From: Podaxis mareebaensis
Taxonomy: Eukaryota; Basidiomycota; Agaricomycetes; Agaricales; Agaricaceae
Direction: 5' to 3'
Length of the DNA: 64,000 bases
Assembly (NCBI GenBank): GCA_018524725.1
Contig: JAEUWP010000238.1
Coordinates: forward strand, 1-64,000
Position 1 is the first letter of the stretch, and every line of letters begins with the position of its first letter. The notes under the pieces were generated by a model that saw only the letters and a program-made list of their open reading frames with translations, was not told the origin of the DNA and did not search any database. Positions 1 through 11,244 of this stretch are shown here, in pieces. A program made the position numbers and the translations under genes.

Positions 1-17
1 TGGTGGAAAGAAATTTC

Positions 18-65
18 TATGGGTTATATGAGAGTATGGGTTATAAGGGGTATGGGTTATATGGG
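18..65. repeat. Short direct repeat, TATGGGTTAT x3
   Basis: The 10-bp word TATGGGTTAT occurs at 18-27, 35-44 and 51-60, spaced 17 and 16 bp apart, upstream of the dehydrogenase gene. The array may start before the window. It is a small tandem repeat of unknown role. Nothing else is visible between it and the gene at 380. Confidence 0.6.
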
Positions 66-379
66 AGACGACTGTATTTCAACGCTGATCCCTACCGGCA
101 CGGGCCGTCCTTACAGCGGATCACCGACACCCCTGATCACATTTGCATCGATGGCTGATGGCTGTCTATGGGCAATCATGACTCAGATGCAAATTCCATG
201 TCAGAGTCAAAAATCCATTCGAATCATTGGTGGTGTAACCATCTCTTTCCAAAGACTAAAATCAAAGTAGAGTCAAGAGAACTCAAGCATTCTCCTATTT
301 TCAGAACAACCATAATCGTATATCTAAACTCCCGTTCACAGACCACCGGTAATCAAGGCAATCCCGTACCGACACCTTC

Positions 380-1334
380 ATGTCTGCACCCACCTACGAT
401 CCAGAGAGCCCTCCTCGACCCTCCGGGTCCCTCACTGGGAGAGTCGCAATTGTCACCGGAGCTGGTTCTCGGGCCAATGGCATCGGAAATGGTCGTGCGG
501 CGTCTATCCTCCTCGCCGAAGCAGGAGCCAACGTTGTCTGTGCAGACCTCAACCTCTCATGGGCACAAACCACAGTCGCCATGATCACTCGCGAATTCGG
601 GGAAAACAAAGCCATTGCAATCCAAGCTGACGTCACTAAAGAAGAGGATTGCAAGCGCATTGTCGATATCGCACTCTCCACTTACGGCCATCTCAACATC
701 CTCACAAATAACGTCGGAGTCGGTGGGCCGGAGGGTACTGCCGTTGATGTAGACCCTGCGAAGTGGGCCAAGGGTTTGGAGATAAACGTGACGAGCATGA
801 TGTTAATGGCCAAGTATGCGATTCCTGCCATGTGCAAGAATCCCAAGGACGAGATTAGTGGGCGCGGAGCTATTGTCAATATCGCCAGTGTTGCAGGGAT
901 GACCGGCGGTACGCCCATGCTGTTGTATCCAACCAGTAAAGGGGCCATCATCAACATGACCCGCGCCATGGCCTTCCACCACGCGCCAGAAGGTATCCGA
1001 GTGAATTGCGTGTGTCCTGGTGAGTGCCCTAATTTCCATGATTGTCTCCCTTAGCATAATGCTCACGCTTTGCATAGGAATGGTGTACACCCCTATGGTT
1101 TACAGCAGCGGCATACCGGAAGAGGTTCGTGAGGCGCGTCGGAATAGAAGTCTCCTGAAGACCGAAGGGAACGGTTGGGATACCGGAGCGGCAGTTCGTT
1201 TCCTGGCGAGCGATGTAGCAAGGTGGATCACGGGGGTTATTCTCCCAGTAGATGCTGGGGCTACTGCTGCCATCACGGGGCAGGCAAAACAGTTGTCCCA
1301 GTTTTTGCCTTCGGGAGAAGAGGGAACAGCTTGA
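380..1334 (+). CDS. Short-chain dehydrogenase/reductase (SDR)
   Basis: NAD(P)-dependent oxidoreductase of the classical SDR family, about 298 aa, probably cytosolic; the substrate cannot be told. Two exons, 380-1019 and 1078-1334. The GTGAGT donor and GCATAG acceptor join CPG to MVYTPMV, the usual SDR context after the substrate-binding loop. The cofactor motif TGAGSRANGIGNG lies near residues 26-38. NNVG (structural), the NIASVAG strand with the catalytic Ser, and YPTSK with the catalytic Tyr and Lys are all present, so it should be active. The C-terminus holds the usual FLASD..ITG.ILPVDAG block. It stands alone on the plus strand, convergent with the calpain gene whose stop lies about 145 bp downstream. 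Confidence 0.93.
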
Positions 1335-1479
1335 CAAGCGAAGAGGAATTGATGCAAATGAGACGGGACTCCCGTCCTATAAATGTAACATATGCACTAT
1401 AAAGCTAAAAGGAGTATTTTCCCGAAAACTAAGCGGAAATGAGTACGATAAAACCGACAAAGCCCAAAAAGATCGATGA

Positions 1480-4319
1480 CTACTCCGAATATGGATGAGA
1501 TTGCCTTCCCCGGCACTCGTCGCAGTCGCATGTATCCTCCAAAGAATCCACAAGAGAGCTTAAGCTCTGCCTCTTAACACCCTTACCCTTATCCTCTTCA
1601 GACTTCTTTTCCTCGCTATCCTTCTTGTCCTTCTCCGGTTCAGCTTTGAGCCTCCCAACGACAACAACAGGAACATCCTTATGTGTGTACACCTTCAGGC
1701 CAAGATACAACGCATCTTCGTCGTCTCGGGTGATGACATACTTCGTGGGTTCAATGCTGACTGTCTCGTTTGCAGTAAATGTCCACTCTTGCTCCTGTTG
1801 GTACTTTGGATCTGGGATGTTCAACCGCTCAGGGTTTCCAGAGTGACGGCCCGACTGGTTGCCCTTCGGTTTATCGTTTCCAGGTGAGGAGGTCTCTGCA
1901 CTCGTTGGCTTCTTGACCTTCTTGACAGTCTGAACAACTGTAGTCGTGGTCGTGGTCGTAACCATTTCAACACCATCCTCATCTTCTTTCGACTCGACCT
2001 CGATGACTTCGCTCTTACCACCATCATCTTTCTTCTCTTCTTTCGCCCTCCTCTCTCCCTCTTCCCTGGCCTTCCTTTCTTGTTCCTTTTGATATTCTTT
2101 GTAGTCACGGTCAATCAGTGACTCGAGTGGGGTAGGAATAAAATTAGCATGGGAACTAGGTAACGGTGGTGAGTGGGTTTCACACTGCCAACACTGCTCC
2201 TAACTCACTTTTGATTGAAATCTGTAGCAAATCAAGGAACCATAAATAACCAGAGCGTCTATAGTGCGGGAAATCTTACTGGATGCAATAGATCTACTTT
2301 TAGCACGGGCAGCCATGATGTACGAAAGCTTGCGCAATTGCCAGTCATCAATCGTTGGTGCGTACGCAGACCAATAATCCAGCTCCCGATCAATCCTTAC
2401 CTGCAGAAAACAGTGCTTAGAGGATCCCTGTTCGTTATGGAAGTCGAGATGAGAACTCACATAGACAAAGTATTTCCCAGCCTCCAGCTCAATATCCAGA
2501 TTCACGCTTCTGGCCCAGAACAACGCGTGCACTGATTCCGCAATGGGTTCCTTCTCGCCTTCTTTCACGAGTACAAAATTCAGATTCCAGTATGACCGGG
2601 CGGAGATGTCGCGGAAGTAACGTTCGTCCAATCGGGAGAGAACGAGTACAGTGAGTGTCGGCGCTGGCAGTGTAAATGTGACTAAACAATCAACAGACGG
2701 TCCAATAGTTAAATTTCCATGATCAGCGATACTAATTCGAGGCTTCATTTCTGACAAAGGCGCTCACATGAAACGTCTCCATAGGACCATGCCGTTGGCA
2801 ATGGCCTACACGGTACGCGAAGCCATTGAGATGACATGATCCAACTCGAGTCAAAGAGAATCGTTCGGTCTATGTGCGAGAAACAGTCTAGCCAATCTTT
2901 ATCTGTGAAATGCAACGATCAGCACGGCACAAATGATTTCAAAGTCAGAAAATTTAGCTGACACTCCATCACGAACTGCCCATCGTCGCCGAATACATGT
3001 CCGAGGTCATCGAGAATCTCCAGCCACTCTTTCGTCCATTCTTTGGATCCATCGGACCACGGTCCGGTCCATTCAGTCCGGCCCCACGGATTACGAACCA
3101 CAACGAAGCGCTTGCCTTTGCACTCTACAGCTCGAAGAACAGAGTATGCATGACCGCCTACGAGACCTTCCACTCTGATACTGCTCAAACCGTTACGAGT
3201 GGTGTTGAGATCGTTGAAAGAACAAGCGAAAAGACGGTCTTTGTTGGCTCTGAGGAGTTCTTCATGCCAGAACTTGTCCTTGTTGAGGATGTCCTGAGGA
3301 AAGGTTTCGTTTTTAAGACTTGTTATGAAGTCGAGCTCTAGCAATATACGTACCTTTGTTTGCAAGAAGCTCGAGACGCCTCTGCAAGCGCATTGAGAAA
3401 CAACGAAGAAAATAACAATGAATACTTACCCAGTCAGATCCTCAATCGCCTCACACGTAAAACCACCATTCAGATGCGAATAGTTCCCGTGCAACTTCGC
3501 ATAAGCCTTCTCAATCAGAGGCACCCAAGTCTCGCCGAGCGATCCCGAACTAGCAAAGTACAACGTCTTGCCACCGTGACGTGCAGAGGAGTTATAGCGG
3601 GTTTTGTCGAAATGATACAACTCCTGTTCGGCTTTCGTTAGCTCTTCCCACTTGGGAACGCGGGTGAATAACAAACTGGGCAGCGGGTTAGAAAATTGGA
3701 GCATCAAGAGGAGAGCTACGTACTCGTCGATGACAACCGTTTCCCAGCCATTATCCCGGAAGAAGATGAACCCATACACACCAACTTCCTCATCTCTCTG
3801 TACAACAGAAACATGTCTTGAGTTGATCCAAGTCCGGTGAAGTCTTGGGGCTACTTACATCCACACAAAATGTCTTGACCAACTCTGGTGCGTTCGACAC
3901 CGTCGCTAATGCAGAAAGGAACCAACAATCCCCAAGCGCGCCCTGCACGATATCATTCGAGTCGGGTTCACTCCCAACAAAGAACTGCGGATTATCAAAG
4001 ATCTCCGTGACGCGATGAACATCCGCCGGGTTGAAACTATCGCCTTTCTTAGTGAGGATACCCCATAGACAGCGATTCTTATCTCCTTCGAGGTCGAATT
4101 CCAAGTCCCTACAATGAACATAGACGCTTCAGTTTTACTCCTGTATGCGAAAACGGGAACAACTCACCTAAATTTTCGGTTCTTCGCTCTACAATCCTTC
4201 GCAATCCTGGCAACTTTCTTCTTACAGTCCTGAATCGCCTTCGCTAGTTCAGAGGTCACAAGTAGGCTGGGTTTCTGCTGCACGAACGAAATCATCTTCA
4301 GGGTCGTCGCGGTCGCCAT
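1480..4319 (-). CDS. Calpain-like cysteine protease, copy 1
   Basis: Family C2 (calpain) intracellular cysteine protease, 748 aa from eleven exons: 4319-4168, 4108-3859, 3797-3724, 3675-3430, 3381-3354, 3293-2963, 2902-2768, 2681-2461, 2400-2280, 2221-2209 (13 nt) and 2155-1480. The triad is complete: Cys about 112 in GDCWFLSAL, His about 298 in GGHAYSVL, Asn about 318 in VRNPWG. A C2L/domain-III-like region follows, starting near FTFTLPAP, and then a Lys/Glu-rich charged tail. The tail carries the segment DDEDALYLGLKVYT, which recurs in copy 2. There are no EF hands, so it is not a classical Ca-binding calpain; activation may rely on the C2-like domain. The exon phases all close to 2247 nt. 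The PalB/Rim13 role in pH signalling is one option but is not shown here. Confidence 0.92.
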
Positions 4320-5307
4320 TATTCGAGCGAGTTTACTGAGATGAGATTATGGGATACGTATGCCTTTGGGCGCTCTCTGTCGCCATCCGTTTATATACAG
4401 TGTCAATGTCATCAGAAGGCGTGTGGATGTTAAAACTGGAAAGCAAGCCTGAGATGGCGGAGTCTCGGACACATCAGTACCCCCTTGATGCTGTCAAACA
4501 AGGTTGTTTGAACATGGCAACACAACCTCAAACATCCCTGGATTGGGCACCGGTTGCACCTAAAGTTATTAAACTTATTATCGCTAGCATTGCACAACTG
4601 GAGCTGATAGCAACATATTCTTACCAACGTCCTCGCGGCTCCTGCGAAAGTGCGGGGCTTACTAACAACTATGTTTGGTTTAGATTCGCTCCACTTTGTC
4701 AGTAGCTAGTCCAGTCATGCGTTTAACGTTAAGTATCACTCCACTCTCGTCTAATTGCCGACGACAGACGCCCATGACGGAAGATAGTCGAACGTCCGGG
4801 GGAGCAGAGTATCGAGTAACAAGCGCCCAAGAACCTGGCCTCAGCGCTCGTGTAATCACGGTCCTACCCACTGCCTGCGTAGTATTGCTATGTAAATGAA
4901 TGACTAATGAGATCCAGAATAGTCCAACCCGGGGCAGCCAGCTGAGACAGAGATCTCATACTTGGTGCGCCTTGCGTGGTGATAGTGTAGATATGATAAT
5001 GATGAGCAGATAGACCAGTACATATAGGTGAGAGCATGCATGTAAGCAATGACGGCAAAAAGTGAATGGAAGATAGGAGACGGAACGAGAGTGAATGATG
5101 GAGGTAACGCAGCAACACAAAGAGAGGAAAGGGGAATATTATCCAGGTCCCACGAGCAGGCCAGTGTGGACAAAATGGAGCAGGTGGAACCAGATCGTTA
5201 GTTGTACACGAGCCCATAAAACCCAGTAAGAGATGCATAAAATGCCGGAGCCTTATATCAATCATATCAACGATGAAGCAAGAGAGGATAGGCGAACAGA
5301 AGCAGGG
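4320..5307. other. Intergenic, no gene seen
   Basis: This is the upstream region of calpain copy 1 plus the 3' flank of the Opi1-type gene. Open frames here are short, lack family features and do not splice into anything convincing. Confidence 0.6.
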
Positions 5308-8165
5308 TTATGAGTCAACTTCCATTCGTACCAGACTTGACCTTCGCATAGTGACGGCCTCATCGGCTTTGCTTCCGAGGATATCATCTTCGGAAGGAAG
5401 GATAGTGGTGCCCATCTTGGGCGTATTGTACCGCGACGCAATGTGCATCGACGCGAGCGGAATAGTTCCAGGGCTAGGTGCACTCGCTACTGTACCACCA
5501 TAGGGGTCTCTGGTGGACGCAGAAGTGGAGATAGGAAGCGATGCAAAGGAAGCACCAGTAGGCGTAGATGGCATACTGGATGCCGCTGTGTAAGAGGAAT
5601 TTGATCGGTATCCGCTGCCATGGCTGAGGGTGGTAGTCGTGGTGAATGGAGACGCCGGGGAGGAGCCAGAGAAAGAAATTTCGTCCTCTCCAGGTGCAGA
5701 GGAGCTGCTTCCGCCACGCCGGTGAAAGAGGGTTCGATAGTCGTCCCTATTCCTTTGCGTGGAATCGTATTGGGACCCTACCCTCGGTGGCCCAAATTCC
5801 TCATTCAGGGCTTCTTCACTTGTATCATCTTGTCCTCCACGCTGAACGCCAACCATGCGCAAGCGGTTGACCCACCTGAAGAAAAATTAGTTTCCGAGGA
5901 ATCAATAAGGGCGAAGCACGTACGCGTCAGCACGATCCAAACTATCTTTTACGACGCCAGTAACGTTGCGCATCATATCCAAACTCTCTGTCGCCAGTGT
6001 GAGAATTCGTTGAGCAGCAGCGGTAGCATTTGAATGGGATATCTGTTGATTGCTGCTCGCAGTGCCTGGAACTGGATGTGCGGAGTGTGGTTCTGGAGGC
6101 GAAGGAGACGGCGCCCTGGAACCAGTCCCTCGCTCGCGTTGGGCAGCACGCTTCTCCCTTCCTTGGCCCCTCCGGAGCACGCCAGTACCGCTCCCTGCAG
6201 CCGCTACCGTCTGACGCTCCCGCTCGCTACTGACACCTGCAACTACGGTTGATCCAGGCACTGCACCTACAGGTACGCCAAGACTGACACCAGCAGCAGC
6301 ACTTCTGGCAGCCCAACGTTGCGGAAGTTTAAGAATGAATTCCCTGACTTTCCCACGAGCGGGTTCGGGCAATGCTCCCCCAGCGTATTTGCTGACCACA
6401 TCCACCATTTGCCGAACCGTTGATACGATATCTTTTCGGACTTCTGTGAGTTTCCGGAGATGTTCTTCAGAGATAGGAGGTCTGCGATGAGGAGCAGAGT
6501 TTCGCTGGGGGATTGGCTGAATGCTTTCAATAAAATCGCGGAGAATGAGGATTTGGGCGTCTATATGCGCAGTCGCGTACTGTGGTACTCTCGATTACAA
6601 GCATTCGAGCAAGAAAAGGGCCTCGTCACGCACCTGCAACCACTGGAGACAATATTTGAGTCGCCTCATGTTTTCTTCGCTTAATGCTACGCCCAATCCG
6701 CCTGCTTCCAATAGCATCGCCTGCCATCGACTTCGCTGGGCAACTTGCCGATCCGAGTTTTGGTTTTCGTTCTGACTTTGTTGCAAATCCCTTGACGCTT
6801 GATCGTCGCTTGGACGTCTACGGCGGAGATGGAAAGTTTGGTGGTCAGGTGAGAGCTGGCGACTAGGTGATCGGTTTTGGATGGGCGAGCCAATCCTGGA
6901 GTCTTCTCTTGGCGAAGCCATGCCAGAACCAGAAGTGTGCGTATAAGAATGTGTGGCTAAAAACGATGTAAACATGACATTCGCCGAGCCTAGAGCGATT
7001 CGATGCACCTTGAATCCATTGGGGTACGCTCCTGTCGCTCCCAACATATGGCCGTCGTTCCATACTAACGTCTTGATCATCTCTATCCTCCTCCCGTCTA
7101 TGCTCGTCGTTCCCTGGTGCGAGGGACCCATCCAGGGTTTTTGTCCGTAGTTTTGGTCTGCCCCTCTCGGTTTGTTGGTCAACTGGTGTCGACGATGAGC
7201 CAGCATCTTCAATATCTGACATACGCTTGTTCGCGGACGTATACTCGCTAGGAGGGGAGACGGGGGAACGAGGAGAAGTGGGTTCTCGGGCGGCGGAGGG
7301 GCGTCGGTATCTGTCGAGCTGGGGGTCGGGAAACATGAGCATCACATTCAGGAGCACCGCTACGGAGACGAATAATAAAATACGGTTAAGTCGCGTTGCA
7401 TCCGATTCACAGCAAGCACGAGGGAGAGGCTACGGTGGCCCATAAAGGAGATGAAAAATGAAAACGAAATAAGATTGTGGGTGCTGCAGGTCGCATAAAC
7501 AGTCTCGGCTGTGAGTGGTCAAGGGGATTATTTCACGTGCGAGATGCTTCAAATCGATGCGATCGAAGTAAAGGGCTAGATAAGCCAGGGCGGTGATGGA
7601 AGCGACTATATGCACTACAGCCATGAGCATAAGGAGTGAAAACTCACTTTATCAAGCTGGCGACATGCAAATTCATCCAGCTGGTTGACAGGGAGGCGGT
7701 CAATGACAGGCTTTGATATCGACTTGACACTGGATTCGACCATCTCGGCCCCATACTGGCATCGGCGCATGTGATTGTAAGCTGGGCATTATCACGATAA
7801 AATGGATAACTCACCTTTACAACCCTGGAGGAAGCTTTGCCCTGCTCATATGCGCGGATTGCTGTGCCAACCAGGGGCAACGAGGACATACGCGTAACAA
7901 AATCGGACCCCAAGGCCGACTGCTGAGGGCCATCCTGTTCACCGTTCCTACTGCTGCGCGACGATTCCCGTCCTATAAAAGAGAAAACGGAGCGTCAAAA
8001 ACCAATACCAAATAGATGATCCGTATCGGGCCCACCCTCACCGGAAGAAGCGGAGGCGGTTGCACGGGAACGCATATCACCGAGAGCCCGGACAGCGATG
8101 TCGACACGGATGCTCTCGTCGTCTTTGGCAGCGTCGAGGACGGGAGGATTGTCGGGGTGGGGCAT
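5308..8165 (-). CDS. OPI1: Opi1-domain transcriptional regulator
   Basis: Fungal Opi1/Ccg-8 family regulator; in yeast Opi1 represses inositol and phospholipid genes and senses phosphatidic acid at the ER. Predicted about 748 aa. Exons: 8165-8042, 7972-7815, 7755-7648, 7318-7009, 6956-6634, 6579-5924, 5875-5308. Diagnostic segments in order: an N-terminal RALGDMRSRA helix; LPLVGTAIRAYEQGKASSRV; QLDEFACRQLDK then LDRYRRPS; RSRWQAMLLEAGGLG; RRLKYCLQWLQ joined to YATAHIDAQILILRDFIES; YAGGALPEPARGKV; and RILTLATESLDMMRNVTGVV joined to a WVNRLR end. The Ser/Thr-rich C-tail looks disordered. The boundary of exons 4 and 5 is the weak point: a 52-nt intron from a GTGCAT donor is my choice, and an alternative uses a GTATGT donor at 7224. 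Intron 3 (7647-7319) is unusually long at 329 nt. Confidence 0.88.
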
Positions 8166-8326
8166 GATGGTAGTGGAGAGGAGATTGGGGAAGCCATGTG
8201 AAGAGGTAATGAATAAATGCACAACGCATGTGAAATCGTGAATCAACAAGGACAAACAACACCTGACCTATTTAGCTACTTATCGAGAATAGACTTAAAT
8301 ACATATGTAGCTGCCAAATAAACTTC

Positions 8327-10626
8327 TTAACCACTACCACTCGGCAGATGGATCCGCACATGCTGCCCCAGATTGTCCCGCCTGCTAAATAACTTGTCGC
8401 ATCCCTCGTAAGGGCATGGGTGTGCTGAGCTCTCTTCAGTAGCTGTCACAACAAGAACAGAAACCACATACGTTTGTCGTGCGTGTGGATGCTCCGCACA
8501 TGTCGCTTCAGGTGCTCGCCACGCACAAAACACTTTCCACACCCAGGCACCTCGCATACAAACGTCCGCTTCGAATAGTCCCCGCTCAGCTTCTTCGACG
8601 CGCTGGCACTCGATCCCTCGCTCTGCGGCGCGATCTCCTTCGCGACATAAGGAACCTTGCGACCACGGCTTTTCTTGATAAGATCTGGGACAGGCACAGG
8701 CAGCGGGATGTGACCATTTCGCCTCTTCCTTCCTGCACGAACTTCGGCCACGTCTCCAGAAGAAATGCCCGATCCCTCCGCCGACTCCTCAGAAGGAAAG
8801 GGTACATAGGTTCCCCAGGGGCTCGTAGGCGATTTACCGCTCATCCTCGTAACCTTGGCGAGAGCAAGAGCAGCGCTACCTTTTGCCTTGCCCTTAGTCT
8901 GCTTGTGCTCCCCGGACTCTGGGGAAGAGCGTGAACAGCCTCTGGCGTTATTACTGGTCGCGGTGGATGCAGGCGCACTTTCGCTTTGCCTACGACTGCG
9001 GCTCTCCTCAATCCGAGGGAGGGCTGTTGCTGAGCGATGCAAGGGGCGTGAGCGATCGGGGGACGATGACTGGGATGGATAATAAGACCCGTCTCCATCG
9101 TCATCACTAGAATCCTCATCACTTCCATTCAACTCCACTTGAGTCTCTCGTTGCTTCTCTTTGTTCGAAGGAAGCGACAGCGACCCAACCCTTCTTCTCT
9201 TTTCCCTTCCTTCCTGTTCTCTATTCGTCGCGTCATCCGTGTCGTTAATTGTTCGTAAACCCAGCATCTCTCTCCTCAGGCTGGCAGAGCGTTTTCTCTC
9301 CTCGTCCCAATTACCGCCTAGCTCCACCGCTGCAGCCCTCCTTCTTTTCCCACCTTCCGATTGATGATCCCGGGCATCCGGAACGACCATTACTGAAGGA
9401 GAGGCTTGTGGAGTCGCTTCCCTTGCCTGGACGACGGTGCTGGTGGTCTGTACCTGTGCTTCGCCCTGCCATCCCATCAATATCGGTCGCCTGCTTCTCG
9501 TAGGTATCGGTAACGGCATCGGAACGCTCAAATAGGAGGTTCGCCTTCCAGCTCTCCTGGATCCTTGTCCTATTCCGTTTGGCGCCGTAACAGAAGTCAT
9601 ATTCCCCTTCGTGACCGCTGTCGGCTCGATCCCAACATCTCCGTTTCTGGGCACGCGACAAGTCACGGCACTAACCTGCGATGGACGTCCACTACCGTTG
9701 TTCGTTAACCCGGATACCACGAGCGGCACAGTATCACCACCCATATTCCCTTCTGCGACACCACCAGTGTTCCCGTCCCCCTTCGCGTCCATCATGATTC
9801 GTCCTTGATTGTCATAGTGCAACGCGACCAGAGAAAGTTCGACTGAACCGGTAGGATATGCGGACGGCCACCCCGCACCCGCCGCAAGACTTTGGCTTGC
9901 ACCCAAGCCGGAGTCGCCCATGTTGAGGTGGCCGTTCATGTTCGTCAGACGATGCGCAGCGAAGGAGTTTGTTGCGGAATATCCAGAGGAATTTGTAGCT
10001 TGAACAGGGTTATCGACAGCGCTTTGCGTTAAGGAGACACCCAGGTCAGAGGCAGCCCCGCCTCCAATCACCCGCCCTCCAAGCGCGTAATCACCATCCA
10101 GCGCAAAGGCCTGAAAGTCCGGTACTGAACTGAATTGCTTTGAGAGCGAGTCCGGTAGATACTGTTGAAAATAATTTGCAGATTCGTCTCCCTGGCTCAA
10201 GAATTGTTCAGGGTGGTCCAGCGAGGTGGAGAATAAATCTTGGTCGCTCGCATTCGGGAGTGTAGAAATCAATCCACTTGCGGCTAATGTCGATGGCGAT
10301 CCCTGGATTGGCACTGGCTGGCCGCCATTGACCCCAAGATCGGGACCAAGGTCAAGGCCAAAAAGTCCGCCAAAGTCAGCCAGCGCCATCATTCCGCTGT
10401 TGCTCCCGCCAATGCTTCCACCCAGGCTAAGGTCCGCCGGTATAGAAGACGACGCGAGATCGATGTCCATGTGGGCCAGTTCTTGCTGCGCTGCCAACGA
10501 CTGCTGAAGCGGTTGACCCTGTGCTGGCGCGAGGGATCCAAACGCTATTCCATCCAAAACATCCCTATTCCAATCCCGGTTCACGGCGCCAACAGCGACA
10601 CCAAGCACCGTAGGGTTCATAGTCAT
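8327..10626 (-). CDS. C2H2 zinc-finger transcription factor, Msn2/4-like
   Basis: Nuclear DNA-binding factor of about 750 aa from two exons, 10626-8472 and 8424-8327. Two adjacent C2H2 fingers sit at the extreme C-terminus: CEVPGCGKCFVRGEHLKRH, linked through HTHDKPHPCPYEGCDK to the second finger ending in NLGQHVRIH. The intron lies inside the linker. Finger position and sequence resemble Msn2/Msn4/Seb1 stress-response factors that read CCCCT-type elements; that assignment is by family resemblance. The long N-terminus is low-complexity and acidic/Ser-rich with nuclear-localisation-like KRRR patches, typical of an activation region. The frame stays open upstream to 10929, but MTMN at 10626 is the more natural start. 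It lies head-to-tail with the Opi1-type gene, 160 bp apart. Confidence 0.87.
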
Positions 10627-11131
10627 TCCTAAAGCTATTCGTGGCCACAAATGGATTAACGAGAGGAAGTAATTCGGAGAAGATGAAGAATACCCACACG
10701 AAGCATAGAGAACTCGGGGAAGGACGAAGAGCTGGAGACGAGAAAAGGACCCTAAGTTAAGTTGAGTTGTCAGCCTTAGACCCCAAGACAAACCGTATGT
10801 CGCCACGAGGTCACCTAGCCTATCCGCACATAGGGTTTCGAAACGTCCTGCGGATGATAGGGTGAAGTGACTCGAAGCTTCCCGATCGTTGTACCAATCT
10901 TGACTATGTGGTGCCGATTTGTGAACCAAGCCTCGGCCCTCAACGCTAGCCTGGACTCAGACTCCACCTTTGTTCTAATCCCCTGAAACAAATCTACATA
11001 CACCGGCACCATGGGCGATTGGAAAGCAGACTATCCCGACATTCGAAGATAAACTTCGAATAAAGACCCGCCTTCGTCGAGAAATAGAGCAACAGTCAGG
11101 CCGGTTCAACCTCGGTTTAACTTTAATAGAC
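10627..11131. other. Upstream region of the C2H2 gene
   Basis: It probably holds the promoter and 5' leader of the zinc-finger gene, and it runs up to the tRNA gene. The reading frame of the factor stays open to 10929 without conserved content, so this part is likely untranslated. Confidence 0.5.
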
Positions 11132-11217
11132 GCCCGCCTAGCTCAATTGGTCAGAGCGTCAGACTTTTAAAACGGAAGTGCATCTGAAAGTTGCGGGTTC
11201 GAGTCCCGCGGTGGGCT
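11132..11217 (+). tRNA. tRNA-Lys (UUU) with 12-nt intron
   Basis: The cloverleaf folds by eye. The acceptor GCCCGCC (11132-11138) pairs with GGTGGGC (11210-11216, one G-T). The D arm is GCTC/GAGC. The anticodon stem TCAGA (11159-11163) pairs with TCTGA (11183-11187). The T arm is GCGGG TTCGAGT CCCGC. The anticodon TTT is at 11166-11168. A 12-nt insert (11170-11181) after position 37 is the canonical place for a nuclear tRNA intron, to be removed by the tRNA splicing endonuclease. The base after the acceptor stem (discriminator) is T, unusual for tRNA-Lys. Confidence 0.93.
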
Positions 11218-11239
11218 ACCGATTCGGTCAGAAAAAAAC

Positions 11240-11244
11240 TTTTT
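11240..11244 (+). terminator. RNA polymerase III T-run terminator
   Basis: A run of five T lies 23 bp after the tRNA, on its strand, as expected for Pol III termination. Confidence 0.75.

Noticed and set aside
7009..7224. Alternative exon 4/5 junction of the Opi1-type gene using a GTATGT donor at 7224
   Set aside because: It gives a 67-nt intron and a valid phase, but the resulting protein piece looks less like coding sequence than the chosen version. Kept only as an alternative.
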